NCBI RefSeq assembly: GCF_011040385.1
Contig: NZ_JAAIKB010000002.1
Coordinates: forward strand, 124,001 to 188,000
Source: Falsiroseomonas algicola
GTDB taxonomy: Bacteria > Pseudomonadota > Alphaproteobacteria > Acetobacterales > Acetobacteraceae
Direction of reading: 5' to 3'
Length of the DNA stretch: 64,000 nt
Each line of letters starts with the position of its first letter. Position 1 is the first letter of the stretch. Of this stretch, positions 1-8,973 are shown in pieces. The position numbers and the translations under genes are program-made. Under the pieces are notes generated by a model. The model saw nothing but the letters and a program-made list of their open reading frames with translations. It was not told the origin of the DNA and searched no databases.

Positions 1-42
1 CTGCCCGAAAGCCTCGCGACCCGCCTGCTGCGGGGCCGCTGA
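1..42 (+). CDS. C-terminal tail of an upstream gene (partial)
   Basis: The first reading frame is open from the window edge and ends in TGA at 40-42, giving a tail of 13 residues (LPESLATRLLRGR). A GTG start for the kinase gene follows after one base. The tight spacing suggests that the two genes are co-transcribed. Too little is visible to name a family, and the reading frame itself is inferred only from the stop position and codon bias. Confidence 0.4.
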   Translation: MPESLATRLLRGR

Positions 43-43
43 G

Positions 44-1429
44 GTGGTCCGGCTGCAGGAGGGCGAGGTCCTCGATGGCTTCGCCATCGGGCGGCTGCTG
101 CATGTCGGCGGCATGGCGGCGCTCTGGCAGGTGACGCATCCCGACCATGGCGAGGCCCTGCTGATGAAGGTGCCCCGCCTGGCGGAGGGCGAGGACCCCG
201 CGGCGATCGTCAGCTTCGAGATGGAGCAGATGATCCTGCCGCGCCTGACGGGCCCGCATGTGCCGCGCTTCGTGGCCAGCGGCGGCTTCGACCGGCAGCC
301 CTATCTGGTGATGGAACGCATCCCCGGCCGCAGCCTGCTGCCGCTGATCGACGCCTTGCCGCTGCCCATCGATGACGTCGCCAGTATCGGCGCGAAGGTG
401 GCGGAGGCGCTGGACGCGCTGCACCGGCAGCATGTCGTGCACCTCGACGTGAAACCCTCCAACATCCTGATGCGCGAGACGGGGGAGGCGGTGCTGGTCG
501 ATTTCGGCCTCTCCCGCCACGCGCAACTGCCGGACCTGATGGAGGAGGAGTTCCGCCTGCCCTATGGCACCGCGCCCTACATGGCGCCGGAACAGGTGAT
601 GGGCGTGCGGTCCGACCCGCGCAGCGACCTGTTTGCGCTGGGGGCCATGCTGTATTTCCTGGTCACAGGCACGCGGCCCTTCGGCGATCCGCAGCGGCTG
701 AAGGGGTTGCAGCGGCGCCTGTGGTGGGACCCGCCGCCGCCCCGCGCGCGCCGCGCCGAATGCCCGGACTGGCTGCAGGAAATCATCCTGCGCTGCCTGG
801 AGGTGCGCCCGGAGCGACGACACCCGACGGCCGCGCAACTCGCCTTCGACCTGCGGCATCCCGACCAGGTGGCGCTGACCGCGCGCGCCGCGAAGCAGCG
901 CCGGGATGGCTGGGCCACCACGCTGCGCCGCCGCTTCCACCCCGACCACCGCGTGCGCTTCGACCGCGTGGCGGAGGCGACGGTGGAGGATGCGCCGATC
1001 CTGGCCGTCGCGGTCGATGTGACGGAGCAGGACGACGCGCTGGCCACGACGCTGCGGGCGACGGTGGGGCGGTTGCTGGCGACCATGCCGGGCGCGCGCC
1101 TCGCCTGCCTCAACGTGCTGCGGCAGAACCGCATCGCGCTGGACACGACGCTGGATGATTTCGGCCGCAACAAGCATGTGCAGCGTCTGGTGGAGTTGAA
1201 GCACTGGGCCGCGCCGCTCGGCCTGCCGGAAGGGAGGATCACCTTCCACGTGCTGGAGGCCGTGAACCCCGCCAATGCCCTGCTGGACTATGTCCGCATG
1301 AACGGCGTGGACCACCTGGTGATGGGCGCGCGCGCGGCATCGCTGAAGCGTAAGGTGATGGGCAGCGTCAGCGCCGAACTCGCGGCGGAAGCGCCCTGCA
1401 GCGTGACGGTGGTGCGGGCGCGGGGCTAG
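44..1429 (+). CDS. Serine/threonine protein kinase fused to a C-terminal universal stress (UspA-type) domain
   Basis: This 461-residue soluble protein is predicted to phosphorylate Ser/Thr residues of unknown targets. The Hanks-type kinase domain spans roughly residues 12-275, with the ATP-binding Lys42, the catalytic loop HLDVKPSN (133-140) with Asp135 and Asn140, DFG at 153-155, and an APE-like segment (YMAPEQ) near 180. A linker leads to a UspA-like alpha/beta domain (about 315-461), which ends with the G-R-K-V-M-G-S-V-S type nucleotide-binding signature of Usp proteins. No membrane segment is seen. The start is a GTG one base after the upstream stop. Its end overlaps the convergent peptidase gene by 4 bp. 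The architecture links phosphorylation to stress or nucleotide sensing; the signal it senses is not visible. Confidence 0.85.
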   Translation: MVRLQEGEVLDGFAIGRLLHVGGMAALWQVTHPDHGEALLMKVPRLAEGEDPAAIVSFEMEQMILPRLTGPHVPRFVASGGFDRQPYLVMERIPGRSLLPLIDALPLPIDDVASIGAKVAEALDALHRQHVVHLDVKPSNILMRETGEAVLVDFGLSRHAQLPDLMEEEFRLPYGTAPYMAPEQVMGVRSDPRSDLFALGAMLYFLVTGTRPFGDPQRLKGLQRRLWWDPPPPRARRAECPDWLQEIILRCLEVRPERRHPTAAQLAFDLRHPDQVALTARAAKQRRDGWATTLRRRFHPDHRVRFDRVAEATVEDAPILAVAVDVTEQDDALATTLRATVGRLLATMPGARLACLNVLRQNRIALDTTLDDFGRNKHVQRLVELKHWAAPLGLPEGRITFHVLEAVNPANALLDYVRMNGVDHLVMGARAASLKRKVMGSVSAELAAEAPCSVTVVRARG

Positions 1430-2802
1430 CCCCGCGCGCCGTACCGCCGCACCAGCGCCACCCAGGCCGCGAAGCCCTCCGGCATCGCGCTTTCCCGCCA
1501 ATTCTCGTCCGGCGCGTGGAAATCCTCATCCGCCGTGGCGAAGGAGAACATGACGGTGTGGATGCCGAGCACCCGGCTGACGATATCCGTCAGCGGCAGG
1601 GTCGCGCCCATTCGCACGCGGAGCGGCTTGCGCCCCGTCGTCGCCTCCAGCGCCGCTTCCGCCGCCAGCAGCAGCGGATGGTCACCCGCCACGGCGGTGG
1701 CGATCGATCCGTCCCGCGCCGCCTTCACCGTCAGCGTGGCGCCGGGCGTGCAGTGGCGGCGCAGATGCGCCTCCACCGCCGCCGCGACACGCTTCGGCTG
1801 CTGCCCCGGCACGATGCGCATGGAGAGTTTCGCGTGTGCCTCGGCCGGGATCACCGTCTTGCCGCCCGCGCCCGTGTAGCCACCCCATAGGCCGTTCACG
1901 TCGAGTGTCGGCTTCAGCCAGAGCCTCTCAAGAAAACCAGCGACATCCCGCCCGCTCGGCGCGATGCCGATCGAGGCGTCGTGCGCCGCCACGTCGTAGG
2001 GAATCGTCGTCAGTGCCGCACGGTCGTCATCCGTGACCGGCGCGGCGCCCTCCGCGAATCCCTCGACGAGAATGTTGCCCTCCGCGTCATGCAAGGTCGC
2101 GACCAGCCGTGCCATGGCGTGCAGCGCATTCGGCGCCACCCCGCCATAGCGCCCGCTATGCAGGTCCTTGGCGGCGGTGCGGAGCGTGATCTCCATCGCC
2201 ATGTTGCCGCGTGTCGCGACCGTCATGGTCGGCAGGTCGGCCCGCCAGCGCGCGCCATCGGCCGACAGAACCGCATCGGCGCGCAGCCAATCGCGATTCT
2301 CGTCGAGGATTCGGGCCAGCGAGGCCGATCCGCATTCCTCCTCCCCCTCCAGCAGCACCGTCACGTTGAAGGGCAGGCGCCCTTCCTCGGCCAGGAAAGC
2401 GCCCAGCGTCTCCATCGCCAGCAGCGACGGGCCCTTGTCGTCGGACACGCCGCGCCCGTAGAGGCGCCCGTTGCGCGATGCCAGCACGAAGGGGGCGGAA
2501 CTCCAGGCCTCCACCGGATCGGGCGGCTGCACGTCGTAATGGCCATAGACCAGCAGCGTCGGCGCCGAAGCCCCCGCGCCATGCCAGCGCGCCGTCACGG
2601 CGGGGTGGCCGCCGGCGGCGAGCTCCCGCGCGCCCTCGAACCCCATCGCCGTCAGCCGCGCGATCCACCAGGCGCGCGCCTGCGCCATGCCGGCGGCATA
2701 GGCGGGATCGGTGGAGACCGACTGGCAGGCGACGAGTTCCGCCAGCCGCGCGACGAAGCCTTCCTGCCCGGCCAGCAGCCGGGCCAGCACCGCATCGGTC
2801 AC
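1426..2802 (-). CDS. M20-family metallopeptidase (CNDP/dipeptidase-like)
   Basis: This 458-residue cytosolic enzyme should hydrolyse dipeptides or related amides with a two-metal centre. The metal and catalytic residues of M20 enzymes are all present: HYD (His88, Asp90), the SDDKG segment (Asp121/Asp122), the Glu pair in LEGEEECGS (about 152-159), and a late His in the DFHAPDE segment. A dimerisation insert is visible in the middle. It is the last gene of a minus-strand run with a PanE-like reductase, a creatininase-like enzyme and an ABC receptor, and overlaps the preceding gene (ATGA). The context suggests processing of an imported peptide-like or amide compound. The substrate is not determined. 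Confidence 0.85.
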   Translation of the reverse strand: MTDAVLARLLAGQEGFVARLAELVACQSVSTDPAYAAGMAQARAWWIARLTAMGFEGARELAAGGHPAVTARWHGAGASAPTLLVYGHYDVQPPDPVEAWSSAPFVLASRNGRLYGRGVSDDKGPSLLAMETLGAFLAEEGRLPFNVTVLLEGEEECGSASLARILDENRDWLRADAVLSADGARWRADLPTMTVATRGNMAMEITLRTAAKDLHSGRYGGVAPNALHAMARLVATLHDAEGNILVEGFAEGAAPVTDDDRAALTTIPYDVAAHDASIGIAPSGRDVAGFLERLWLKPTLDVNGLWGGYTGAGGKTVIPAEAHAKLSMRIVPGQQPKRVAAAVEAHLRRHCTPGATLTVKAARDGSIATAVAGDHPLLLAAEAALEATTGRKPLRVRMGATLPLTDIVSRVLGIHTVMFSFATADEDFHAPDENWRESAMPEGFAAWVALVRRYGARG

Positions 2803-3818
2803 GGGATCGCGTCCAGCAGCGCCTGGAAGGTCTCCTGCGACTGCTCCCGCCTTCCTTCCTCGATATCGGCGATCAGGCGCCCGACAGCCGAAAGGGCAGG
2901 GGTGGCGATGCCATGCTCCGCCGCCAGCCGCGGCGTGATGTTGAGCTGCGACGCGGCCTCCGTCCTGCGCTTGCGCACCGCCAGGTCCCGCCAGATGCCG
3001 CTATGCGTCTTGGCGGATTGCGAGGTGAATTCCCGCAGCCACCGCACCACCGCGATCGCGTCCGCATCGGGCCGGCCCGGCGCGAAGGCCATGGGGTCAT
3101 AGCCGCCGAAGCCGCGCGGCGTGACGCCGCGCGCCAGCGCCACCGCCACAACCTCCCGCCCCAGCGCCAGCCAGGCCTTCATGCGGGCGGGGTCCGCGAA
3201 GTTCTCGGTCATGCTGTCGTGGTTCAAGGCGGTCGCGAAGAGCATCGCGCCATAGCCCATCTTCCCCCAGAGATAGGCCCAGATGTCGTCCGTCAGGATG
3301 GCATCCGGCTCGAACAGCTTGCAGAGTTCGAACATGGCCCGCGTGCGGTCGCGGATGCTGCCATCGATCTCCCCCACCACGACGGAGCCGCGGCTGCCGT
3401 AGAGGATCTCGCCCGGCCCGTGCCAGTCGGCGGAGAAGTTGACGAAGCAGCCCATGGTGCGCTCCGCGCCCACGGCCTCCGCGATCTCCACCTCGTTCAG
3501 CCCGTTCTGGGCGGAGAAGACATAGCCATCGGCCGCCAGATGCGGCGCCAGCATCGGCAGCGCGTCCTTCGTCGCCTGAGCCTTTACGGCGAGCACGATG
3601 CGGGAATAGGTGCCCGTGAGTTCCGCCGGCGTCACGGCGGGGATAATCTGGAGAAAGTCCTCGACGGGGCCGAAGATGTGCAGGCCGCGCGTGCGACAGG
3701 CCTCGACATGCTCCGCGACGGTATCGACCAGCAGCACCTCGTGCCCCGCCCGCGCCCAATAGGCGCCGAGCGTGCCGCCGATGGCGCCCGCGCCCCAGAT
3801 GACTATCGGGTCGCCCAT
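2799..3818 (-). CDS. 2-dehydropantoate 2-reductase family (ApbA/PanE-like) oxidoreductase
   Basis: This 339-residue NAD(P)-dependent oxidoreductase has an N-terminal Rossmann motif GAGAIGG (about 9-15), followed by a C-terminal helical domain typical of ApbA/PanE. PanE proper reduces ketopantoate for pantothenate synthesis. Many paralogues in catabolic operons act on other 2-keto or 2-hydroxy acids, and the position here between a peptidase and a creatininase-like gene favours such a paralogue. It overlaps the creatininase gene by 16 bp upstream and the peptidase by 4 bp downstream, so translation is probably coupled. I therefore give no gene symbol. Confidence 0.8.
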   Translation of the reverse strand: MGDPIVIWGAGAIGGTLGAYWARAGHEVLLVDTVAEHVEACRTRGLHIFGPVEDFLQIIPAVTPAELTGTYSRIVLAVKAQATKDALPMLAPHLAADGYVFSAQNGLNEVEIAEAVGAERTMGCFVNFSADWHGPGEILYGSRGSVVVGEIDGSIRDRTRAMFELCKLFEPDAILTDDIWAYLWGKMGYGAMLFATALNHDSMTENFADPARMKAWLALGREVVAVALARGVTPRGFGGYDPMAFAPGRPDADAIAVVRWLREFTSQSAKTHSGIWRDLAVRKRRTEAASQLNITPRLAAEHGIATPALSAVGRLIADIEEGRREQSQETFQALLDAIP

Positions 3819-4510
3819 GGTCCCTCCAGCGCTTCGCGGGTCTCGGCCACGCCCTCGTCCCAGATGCGCTGCGTCACGTCATCCGGCAGTTGCCACGGGC
3901 CGCCGAAGGCGCCGTCGCCCAGTATCTCCCGCACCGTCGCGGGCCCGCTCGCCTTCATCACCGCCAGGTCCGGCCGCGGCTTCACGCCCTCCGGTGCCTT
4001 CGCATGGGGCAGCCGCGTCCAGGGAAAATTCTCGAACCAGTTGCCATGGCTGGCGGAGGGATCGGCCGCCATCGCCGTCGCCCAGGTGCGCGGCGCGTTG
4101 TACCAGTTGTGGAACTTGATGGAGAGCTCCGGCCGCTCCGTCATCATCTCCTGCGCCATCGCGCCGACCGGCGCATTCCCGCCATGGCCGTTGACCAGCA
4201 GGATGCGGCGGAAGCCGACCCGCGCCACGCTCTCGATCAGGTCCCGCGCCACCGCCAGCAGCGTCTCCACGCGCAGGCTCACGCTGCCCGGGAAAGCCGC
4301 GAAGTAGGGCGCCAGGCCGAAGGGCATCGCCGGATAGACCGGCACGCCGAGCGGCGCGGCGGCTTCGACCGCCACCCGCTCCGCCAGGATCGCATCGGTG
4401 CAGAGCGAGAGCTGCGCATGCTGTTCCGTGCTGCCGAAGGGCAGCACGACGCGATCATCGAGGCGCAGATACGCCTCGATCTCCATCCAGTTGCTGTCGG
4501 CGATTCTCAT
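3803..4510 (-). CDS. Creatininase / creatinine amidohydrolase family protein
   Basis: This 235-residue metal-dependent amidohydrolase shows the family's N-terminal metal motif (STEQHAQLSLCTDA, with Glu29, His31 and Asp39) and the NGHGGN motif (107-112). The family includes creatininase, formamide hydrolases of riboflavin/F420 pathways and many uncharacterised lactam or amide hydrolases. The gene overlaps the start of the PanE-like gene and the end of the ABC receptor gene, which places it in one transcript with a transporter receptor. The likely role is ring or amide opening of the imported compound. The true substrate cannot be read from the sequence. Confidence 0.8.
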   Translation of the reverse strand: MRIADSNWMEIEAYLRLDDRVVLPFGSTEQHAQLSLCTDAILAERVAVEAAAPLGVPVYPAMPFGLAPYFAAFPGSVSLRVETLLAVARDLIESVARVGFRRILLVNGHGGNAPVGAMAQEMMTERPELSIKFHNWYNAPRTWATAMAADPSASHGNWFENFPWTRLPHAKAPEGVKPRPDLAVMKASGPATVREILGDGAFGGPWQLPDDVTQRIWDEGVAETREALEGPWATR

Positions 4511-6096
4511 CGCGCGGCCGGCGTCACGTCCCAGGCATAGGTCTCCTCATCCGCCCGGCCGGACGGCATGGAGACGCGGTCCCGCCGCATCGCCCAGGCG
4601 GAGCCGACCGAGGCCAGCGGCAGGGAGACGCGGTCGCGGTTGAACAGCGCGCCGATCTGCTGCAGCAGCTCCCGCCGCTTGGCGTCATCAAGCTCGAACT
4701 CGGAAGCCTGGATCAGGCGATCCATCTCCGGGTTCGAATAGCCATGCCAGTTGAAGGCGCCGAGGCGCCGCTGCGGGTCGTTGGTATGGGCGTTGGAGGA
4801 ATAGGTGTAGCTGGCCTCGCCCGTCAGCGTGCCCCAGCCCGCCATGATGTTGGACAGCTCGCCGCGCGCGCGGGCAGGGAAGATCACGGCCGCGGGCTGG
4901 CCCGCCGCCTGCACCTCGATCCCGATCCGCGCCAGCATCTGCGCGAGCGCGGTACCGACGCCGCGGTCGCCCGGCAGGCGGTCATTGCTGAAGTTCAGCA
5001 CCATGCGGAAGCCATTGGGGAAACCCGCTTCCGCCAGCAATTGCCGCGCGCGGGGCAGGTTCGGCGTCGGAATCGGCAGGGCCGGGTTGAAGCCGAAGAT
5101 GTTGGGCGTGACCATCTGCCCCTGCGGCGTGCCCATGCCCTCCATCGCGATCTCCGCCAAAGCACGGCGATCGATGGCCAGGTCGATCGCCTCCCGCACG
5201 CGGGGGTCGCGATAGGGGTTGGCGGCCAGGCGAGAGCCGTCCCGCGCCGTCACCTGCGGCGTGTTCTCGCGGAAGTCGAACTGGAAGTTGAAGACATAGA
5301 CGGTATCGGCCTTCACGACCGACAGCGTGCGGTCACGCTCCAGCGTCGCGACATCGGCGGCGGGCACGCGGACGATCATGTCCACCTGGCCGGTGCGGAG
5401 CTGCGCGACGCGGTTGGCGTCGTTCGGGATCTCGCGCCGCACATGCCGCGCCCAGGCCGGCCGGCCGGACCAGTGGCCGTCGAAGCGATCCACGGTGAAC
5501 TGCTCCCGCGGCGTCCAGCTGCCGAAGCGGTAGGGGCCGGTGCCGATGGCGGCGCGGCCGCTGTTGAAGGCCTCGTTGCTGTTCTCCGGCGTCAGACCCG
5601 CGGTGGCGCGGGCGGAAACGACGAAGAGGCGGATGAAATCGTTCGGCAGGGTCGGGGAGGGACCGCCCGTGATGATGTGCAGCGTGTAGGGATCGACGAT
5701 CCGCGTATCGACGATGCGGCGCACATAGATGCGCGTCGGATTCGGGCCCGACAGCGTCTGCATCCGCCGGATCGAGGCGACGACATCCTCCGCCGTCATG
5801 TCGCTGCCGTCATGGAACTTCACGCCGCGGCGCAACTTGAATTCCCAGGTCGTCGCATCGATCGGCCGCCAGGATTCGGCCAGCCCCGGCTCGATCTGCA
5901 GCTGCGGGCCGGAATGCGTCAGCGTGTCGAAGACATGCTTCAGCGCCTCGCTATGCGTGCCTGTCGCGGTGTAGTGCGGATCGATCGATTCCGGCCCCGC
6001 GCGGACGCCCATGGTCAGCGTCTGCGCACCGGCCGCGCCGGCGAGCATCGCGCCCATGGTCGCGGAGAGGGCAAGATGGACGAATTTGCGGCTCAT
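4507..6096 (-). CDS. ABC transporter substrate-binding protein, peptide/opine/nickel (SBP_bac_5) family
   Basis: This periplasmic receptor of about 529 residues should belong to the importer encoded divergently at 6180-9947. I start it at the ATG at 6096 rather than the longer frame. GGAG lies about 8 bases upstream, and the start gives a good Sec signal peptide (MSRKF, hydrophobic stretch, then AGA-Q cleavage around residue 24). The mature part has the usual opening (IDPHYTATG), the WRPIDATTWEFKLRRGVKFHDG family signature and the FHDGS/T-AEDV motif. The hydrolases downstream in the same operon suggest that a peptide-like or amide ligand is brought in for hydrolysis. Confidence 0.87.
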   Translation of the reverse strand: MSRKFVHLALSATMGAMLAGAAGAQTLTMGVRAGPESIDPHYTATGTHSEALKHVFDTLTHSGPQLQIEPGLAESWRPIDATTWEFKLRRGVKFHDGSDMTAEDVVASIRRMQTLSGPNPTRIYVRRIVDTRIVDPYTLHIITGGPSPTLPNDFIRLFVVSARATAGLTPENSNEAFNSGRAAIGTGPYRFGSWTPREQFTVDRFDGHWSGRPAWARHVRREIPNDANRVAQLRTGQVDMIVRVPAADVATLERDRTLSVVKADTVYVFNFQFDFRENTPQVTARDGSRLAANPYRDPRVREAIDLAIDRRALAEIAMEGMGTPQGQMVTPNIFGFNPALPIPTPNLPRARQLLAEAGFPNGFRMVLNFSNDRLPGDRGVGTALAQMLARIGIEVQAAGQPAAVIFPARARGELSNIMAGWGTLTGEASYTYSSNAHTNDPQRRLGAFNWHGYSNPEMDRLIQASEFELDDAKRRELLQQIGALFNRDRVSLPLASVGSAWAMRRDRVSMPSGRADEETYAWDVTPAAR

Positions 6097-6144
6097 TGGC
6101 GTGTCTCCGGGGGAAGCTTCCTGCGGGACCATGCTAGGAACGGC

Positions 6145-6172
6145 TTGCGTCCGCTGTCCATGCCCCGATACT
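6145..6172 (+). promoter_or_regulatory. Candidate promoter for the first peptide-type ABC operon, possibly leaderless
   Basis: In the 83-bp divergent gap, TTGCGT (6145-6150) and GATACT (6167-6172) are separated by 16 bases and resemble a sigma70-type -35/-10 pair. The ATG at 6180 follows only 7 bases after the -10 box, and no Shine-Dalgarno sequence precedes it, so the transcript may begin at or just before the start codon. This is a pattern-based inference only. Confidence 0.3.
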
Positions 6173-6179
6173 CACGCGA

Positions 6180-7157
6180 ATGCTCGGCTTCATCATCCAG
6201 CGGCTGCTCCAGGCCGGACTCGTCATGCTGGCGATGTCCGCGCTGGTCTTCCTTGGCGTATACGCCATCGGCAACCCGATCGACGTCCTGATCTCCCCGG
6301 ACGCGACGCAGGACATCCGTGCCGCGGCCATCAGATCCTTCGGGCTCGACCTGCCGCTCTGGCAGCAATACCTGGCCTTCCTTGGCCGGCTGCTCTCCGG
6401 CGATTTCGGGCGATCCTTCGTCTTCGGCACGCCGGTGATCGACTTGGTGCTGGCGCGGCTGCCGGCGACGCTGGAACTGGCGCTGGCCTCCGTGCTGATC
6501 GGCGCCTTCATCGGCATCCCGCTCGGCATCTATGCCGGCTACAAGCCAGAAAGCCCGGCGGCGCGCGGCATCATGGCGGTCTCCGTCCTCGGCTTTTCCG
6601 TCCCCACCTTCTGGGTCGGCCTGATCCTGATCCTGTTCTTCGCCGTGCATCTGGATTGGCTGCCCGCCGGCAATCGCGGCCCCACGGCCGAATTCCTCGG
6701 CGTGCAATGGTCCTTTTTGACGCGGGAGGGGCTGACCTTCCTCATCCTGCCCGCGCTGAACCTCAGCCTCTTCAAGCTGGCGATGATGATCCGCCTGGCG
6801 CGGGCGGGCACGCGGGAGGTGATGCTGACGGATACAGTGAAGTTCGCCCGCGCCGCCGGTCTGTCCGAACTCACCATCCTCCGCCGCCACGTGTTGCGGC
6901 TGATCTCCATCCCGCTCGTCACCGTCTTCGGCCTGGAATTCGGCTCCACGCTGGCCTTCGCGGTGGTGACGGAGACGATCTTCTCCTGGCCTGGCGTCGG
7001 CAAGCTGATCATCGACAGCATCACCTCGCTCGACCGTCCCGTGATGGTCGCCTACCTCGTGCTGGTCGCCTTCCTCTTCGTGACGATCAACCTCGTCGTC
7101 GATCTCTCCTACGCCCTGCTCGATCCGCGGCTCCGCCGCGGGGGGCGCGCGTCGTGA
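6180..7157 (+). CDS. ABC transporter permease, DppB/OppB type
   Basis: This 325-residue inner-membrane permease opens with MLGFIIQRLLQAGLVML, the typical DppB start with a first membrane helix, and has about six helices. The C-terminal half carries the EAA-type loop that contacts the ATPase (RAAGLSELTILRRHVLR). It is the first gene of a four-gene operon (permease, permease, ATPase, ATPase) whose genes overlap by 4 bases each. The receptor gene is divergent at 4507-6096. The ligand is unknown, although this family moves peptides, opines, nickel or glutathione. No clear ribosome site precedes the ATG. Confidence 0.9.
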   Translation: MLGFIIQRLLQAGLVMLAMSALVFLGVYAIGNPIDVLISPDATQDIRAAAIRSFGLDLPLWQQYLAFLGRLLSGDFGRSFVFGTPVIDLVLARLPATLELALASVLIGAFIGIPLGIYAGYKPESPAARGIMAVSVLGFSVPTFWVGLILILFFAVHLDWLPAGNRGPTAEFLGVQWSFLTREGLTFLILPALNLSLFKLAMMIRLARAGTREVMLTDTVKFARAAGLSELTILRRHVLRLISIPLVTVFGLEFGSTLAFAVVTETIFSWPGVGKLIIDSITSLDRPVMVAYLVLVAFLFVTINLVVDLSYALLDPRLRRGGRAS

Positions 7158-8014
7158 AGGCGTTCTGGCGGGAGTACCGGGAGAATTGGATCGCCGTCAT
7201 CGCGCTGGCGGTGGTGGTGCTGGTCGTGCTGGCGGCGCTGCTGGCGCCCTGGATCACGCCGCAGGATCCCTATGACCTCGCCTCGCTCGACCTGATGGAT
7301 GCGCGCAGGCCCCCGGGCTTCGTCGGCTCCAACGGCTATGTCCATTGGCTGGGGACGGATGCGCAGGGGCGGGACCTGCTCTCCGCCATCATCCATGGGC
7401 TGCGCATCTCGCTGCAGATGGGCATCGCGGCGGGGCTGGTCGCCATGACCATCGGCGCGACGCTCGGCATCCTCTCCGCCCATGCCGGCGGCTGGGTGGA
7501 GGCCGCGATCATGCGCGTGGTGGACCTCCAGCTCTCCTTCCCCGCCATCCTGCTGGCCCTGGTGCTGGTGGCGGTGCTGGGGCAGGGGAAGTCGCAACTC
7601 ATCATCGCCCTGGTCGCCGCGCAATACGCCTACTTCGCCCGCACCGCCTATGGTGCCGCCACCGCGGAGCGCCAGAAGGACTATGTGGAGGCCGCGCATG
7701 CGCCGCCGCTGCCGAGCTGGCGCGTCGTGCTGCGCCACATCCTGCCCAACTGCCTGCCGCCGCTGATCGTCGTCGGCACCGTGCAGGTCGCCAACGCCAT
7801 CGCGCTGGAGGCGACGCTCTCCTTCCTCGGCCTCGGCCTGCCGCCGACCGAGCCCAGCCTCGGCATGCTCATCGCCAATGGCTTCCAGTACATGATGAGC
7901 GGCCGCACCTGGATTTCCGTCTATCCCGGCATCGCGCTGATCCTGCTGATCGTCGCCATCAACATCGTCGGCGACCAGATCCGCGACCAGTTCAATCCGA
8001 GACTGCGTCGATGA
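7154..8014 (+). CDS. ABC transporter permease, DppC/OppC type
   Basis: This 286-residue second permease starts at a GTG that overlaps the DppB-type stop codon (GTGA). The N-terminus (FWREYRENWIAVIALAVVVL) is the single helix preceding the family's characteristic periplasmic segment, with G-T-D-A-Q-G-R-D near residue 70. The EAA loop lies around VEAAHAPPLPSWRVVLRHILP, and the C-terminal LSFLGLGLPP motif is typical of DppC. It overlaps the next ATPase gene by ATGA. It pairs with the permease at 6180-7157 in one heterodimeric channel. Confidence 0.9.
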   Translation: MKAFWREYRENWIAVIALAVVVLVVLAALLAPWITPQDPYDLASLDLMDARRPPGFVGSNGYVHWLGTDAQGRDLLSAIIHGLRISLQMGIAAGLVAMTIGATLGILSAHAGGWVEAAIMRVVDLQLSFPAILLALVLVAVLGQGKSQLIIALVAAQYAYFARTAYGAATAERQKDYVEAAHAPPLPSWRVVLRHILPNCLPPLIVVGTVQVANAIALEATLSFLGLGLPPTEPSLGMLIANGFQYMMSGRTWISVYPGIALILLIVAINIVGDQIRDQFNPRLRR

Positions 8015-8973
8015 GCCTTCTCGAGGTCCGCGACCTCCGCACCCATTTCTTCACCCGCGCCGGCGTGGTGAAGGCGGTGGAGGGCGTGTCCTTCTCGCTG
8101 GCGAAGGGCGAGATCCTGGGCCTGGTCGGGGAGAGCGGCTCCGGCAAATCGGTCACCGGCTTCTCCCTCATCGGCCTGGTCGATCCGCCCGGGCGCATCG
8201 CGGGCGGCTCCATCAGGTTCGAGGGCCGTGAACTCGTCGGCCTTCCGGCGCAGGAGATGCGGGCCCTGCGCGGCAAACGCATCGCCATGGTCTTCCAGGA
8301 CCCGGCCGCGACGCTGAACCCCGTGCTCTCCATCGGCCAGCAGATGGCGCTGGCCGTGCGCGCCCATGGCCGGGCCAGCGAAGCCGCGGCGCGCGACCTG
8401 GCGGCGCGGACGCTGACGCGCGTCGGCATCCCTGACGCCGCCGCGCGGCTCGACGCCTATCCCCACGAATTCTCCGGCGGCATGCGCCAGCGCGTCGCCA
8501 TCGCGACCGCGCTGCTGCACGGCCCCGACCTCATCATCGCTGATGAGCCGACGACGGCGCTCGATGTCTCCATCCAGGCGCAGATCCTGGCGGAGATGAA
8601 GTCGCTGGCGAAGGAGACGGGCACCGCGCTGGTCTGGATCAGTCACGACCTCGCCACCGTCTCCTCCCTCGCGGATCGCGTGCTGGTCATGTATGCCGGC
8701 CGCATCGTGGAGGCCGGCGCGGTCGGGGAGACGCTGCGCGCCCCGCGCCACCCCTACACCCGCGGCCTGCTGGACAGCCTGCCCGCCATGGCGCGGCCGG
8801 GCGAGAAGCTGAACCAGATCCCCGGCACCACGCCCTCCCTGCTCTCGCTGCCGCCCGGCTGCCCTTTCGCACCGCGCTGCCCGCGCGCCGATGCCACCTG
8901 CGCGACCGATCCGCCCGATGTCGTCACCGCGGGCCGCCTGGTGCGCTGCCACCATCCGCTGGAGGCCTCATGA
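8011..8973 (+). CDS. ABC transporter ATP-binding protein, DppD/OppD type
   Basis: This 320-residue ATPase has Walker A GESGSGKS, the Q-loop in VFQDP, the signature motif FSGGMRQR, Walker [11 protein letters not shown] and the switch His in ISHDLA. The C-terminal oligopeptide extension carries [13 protein letters not shown] and later cysteines, which in the OppD/DppD family ligate an iron-sulfur cluster or form a zinc-like motif. The start ATG overlaps the upstream permease stop, and the stop overlaps the next ATPase start. Together with that ATPase it energises the importer. Confidence 0.92.
   Translation: MSLLEVRDLRTHFFTRAGVVKAVEGVSFSLAKGEILGLVGESGSGKSVTGFSLIGLVDPPGRIAGGSIRFEGRELVGLPAQEMRALRGKRIAMVFQDPAATLNPVLSIGQQMALAVRAHGRASEAAARDLAARTLTRVGIPDAAARLDAYPHEFSGGMRQRVAIATALLHGPDLIIADEPTTALDVSIQAQILAEMKSLAKETGTALVWISHDLATVSSLADRVLVMYAGRIVEAGAVGETLRAPRHPYTRGLLDSLPAMARPGEKLNQIPGTTPSLLSLPPGCPFAPRCPRADATCATDPPDVVTAGRLVRCHHPLEAS

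Noticed and set aside
2799-3818. Assigning this gene as panE for pantothenate synthesis
   Set aside because: The operon context is transport and amide hydrolysis. PanE paralogues are common in such settings.
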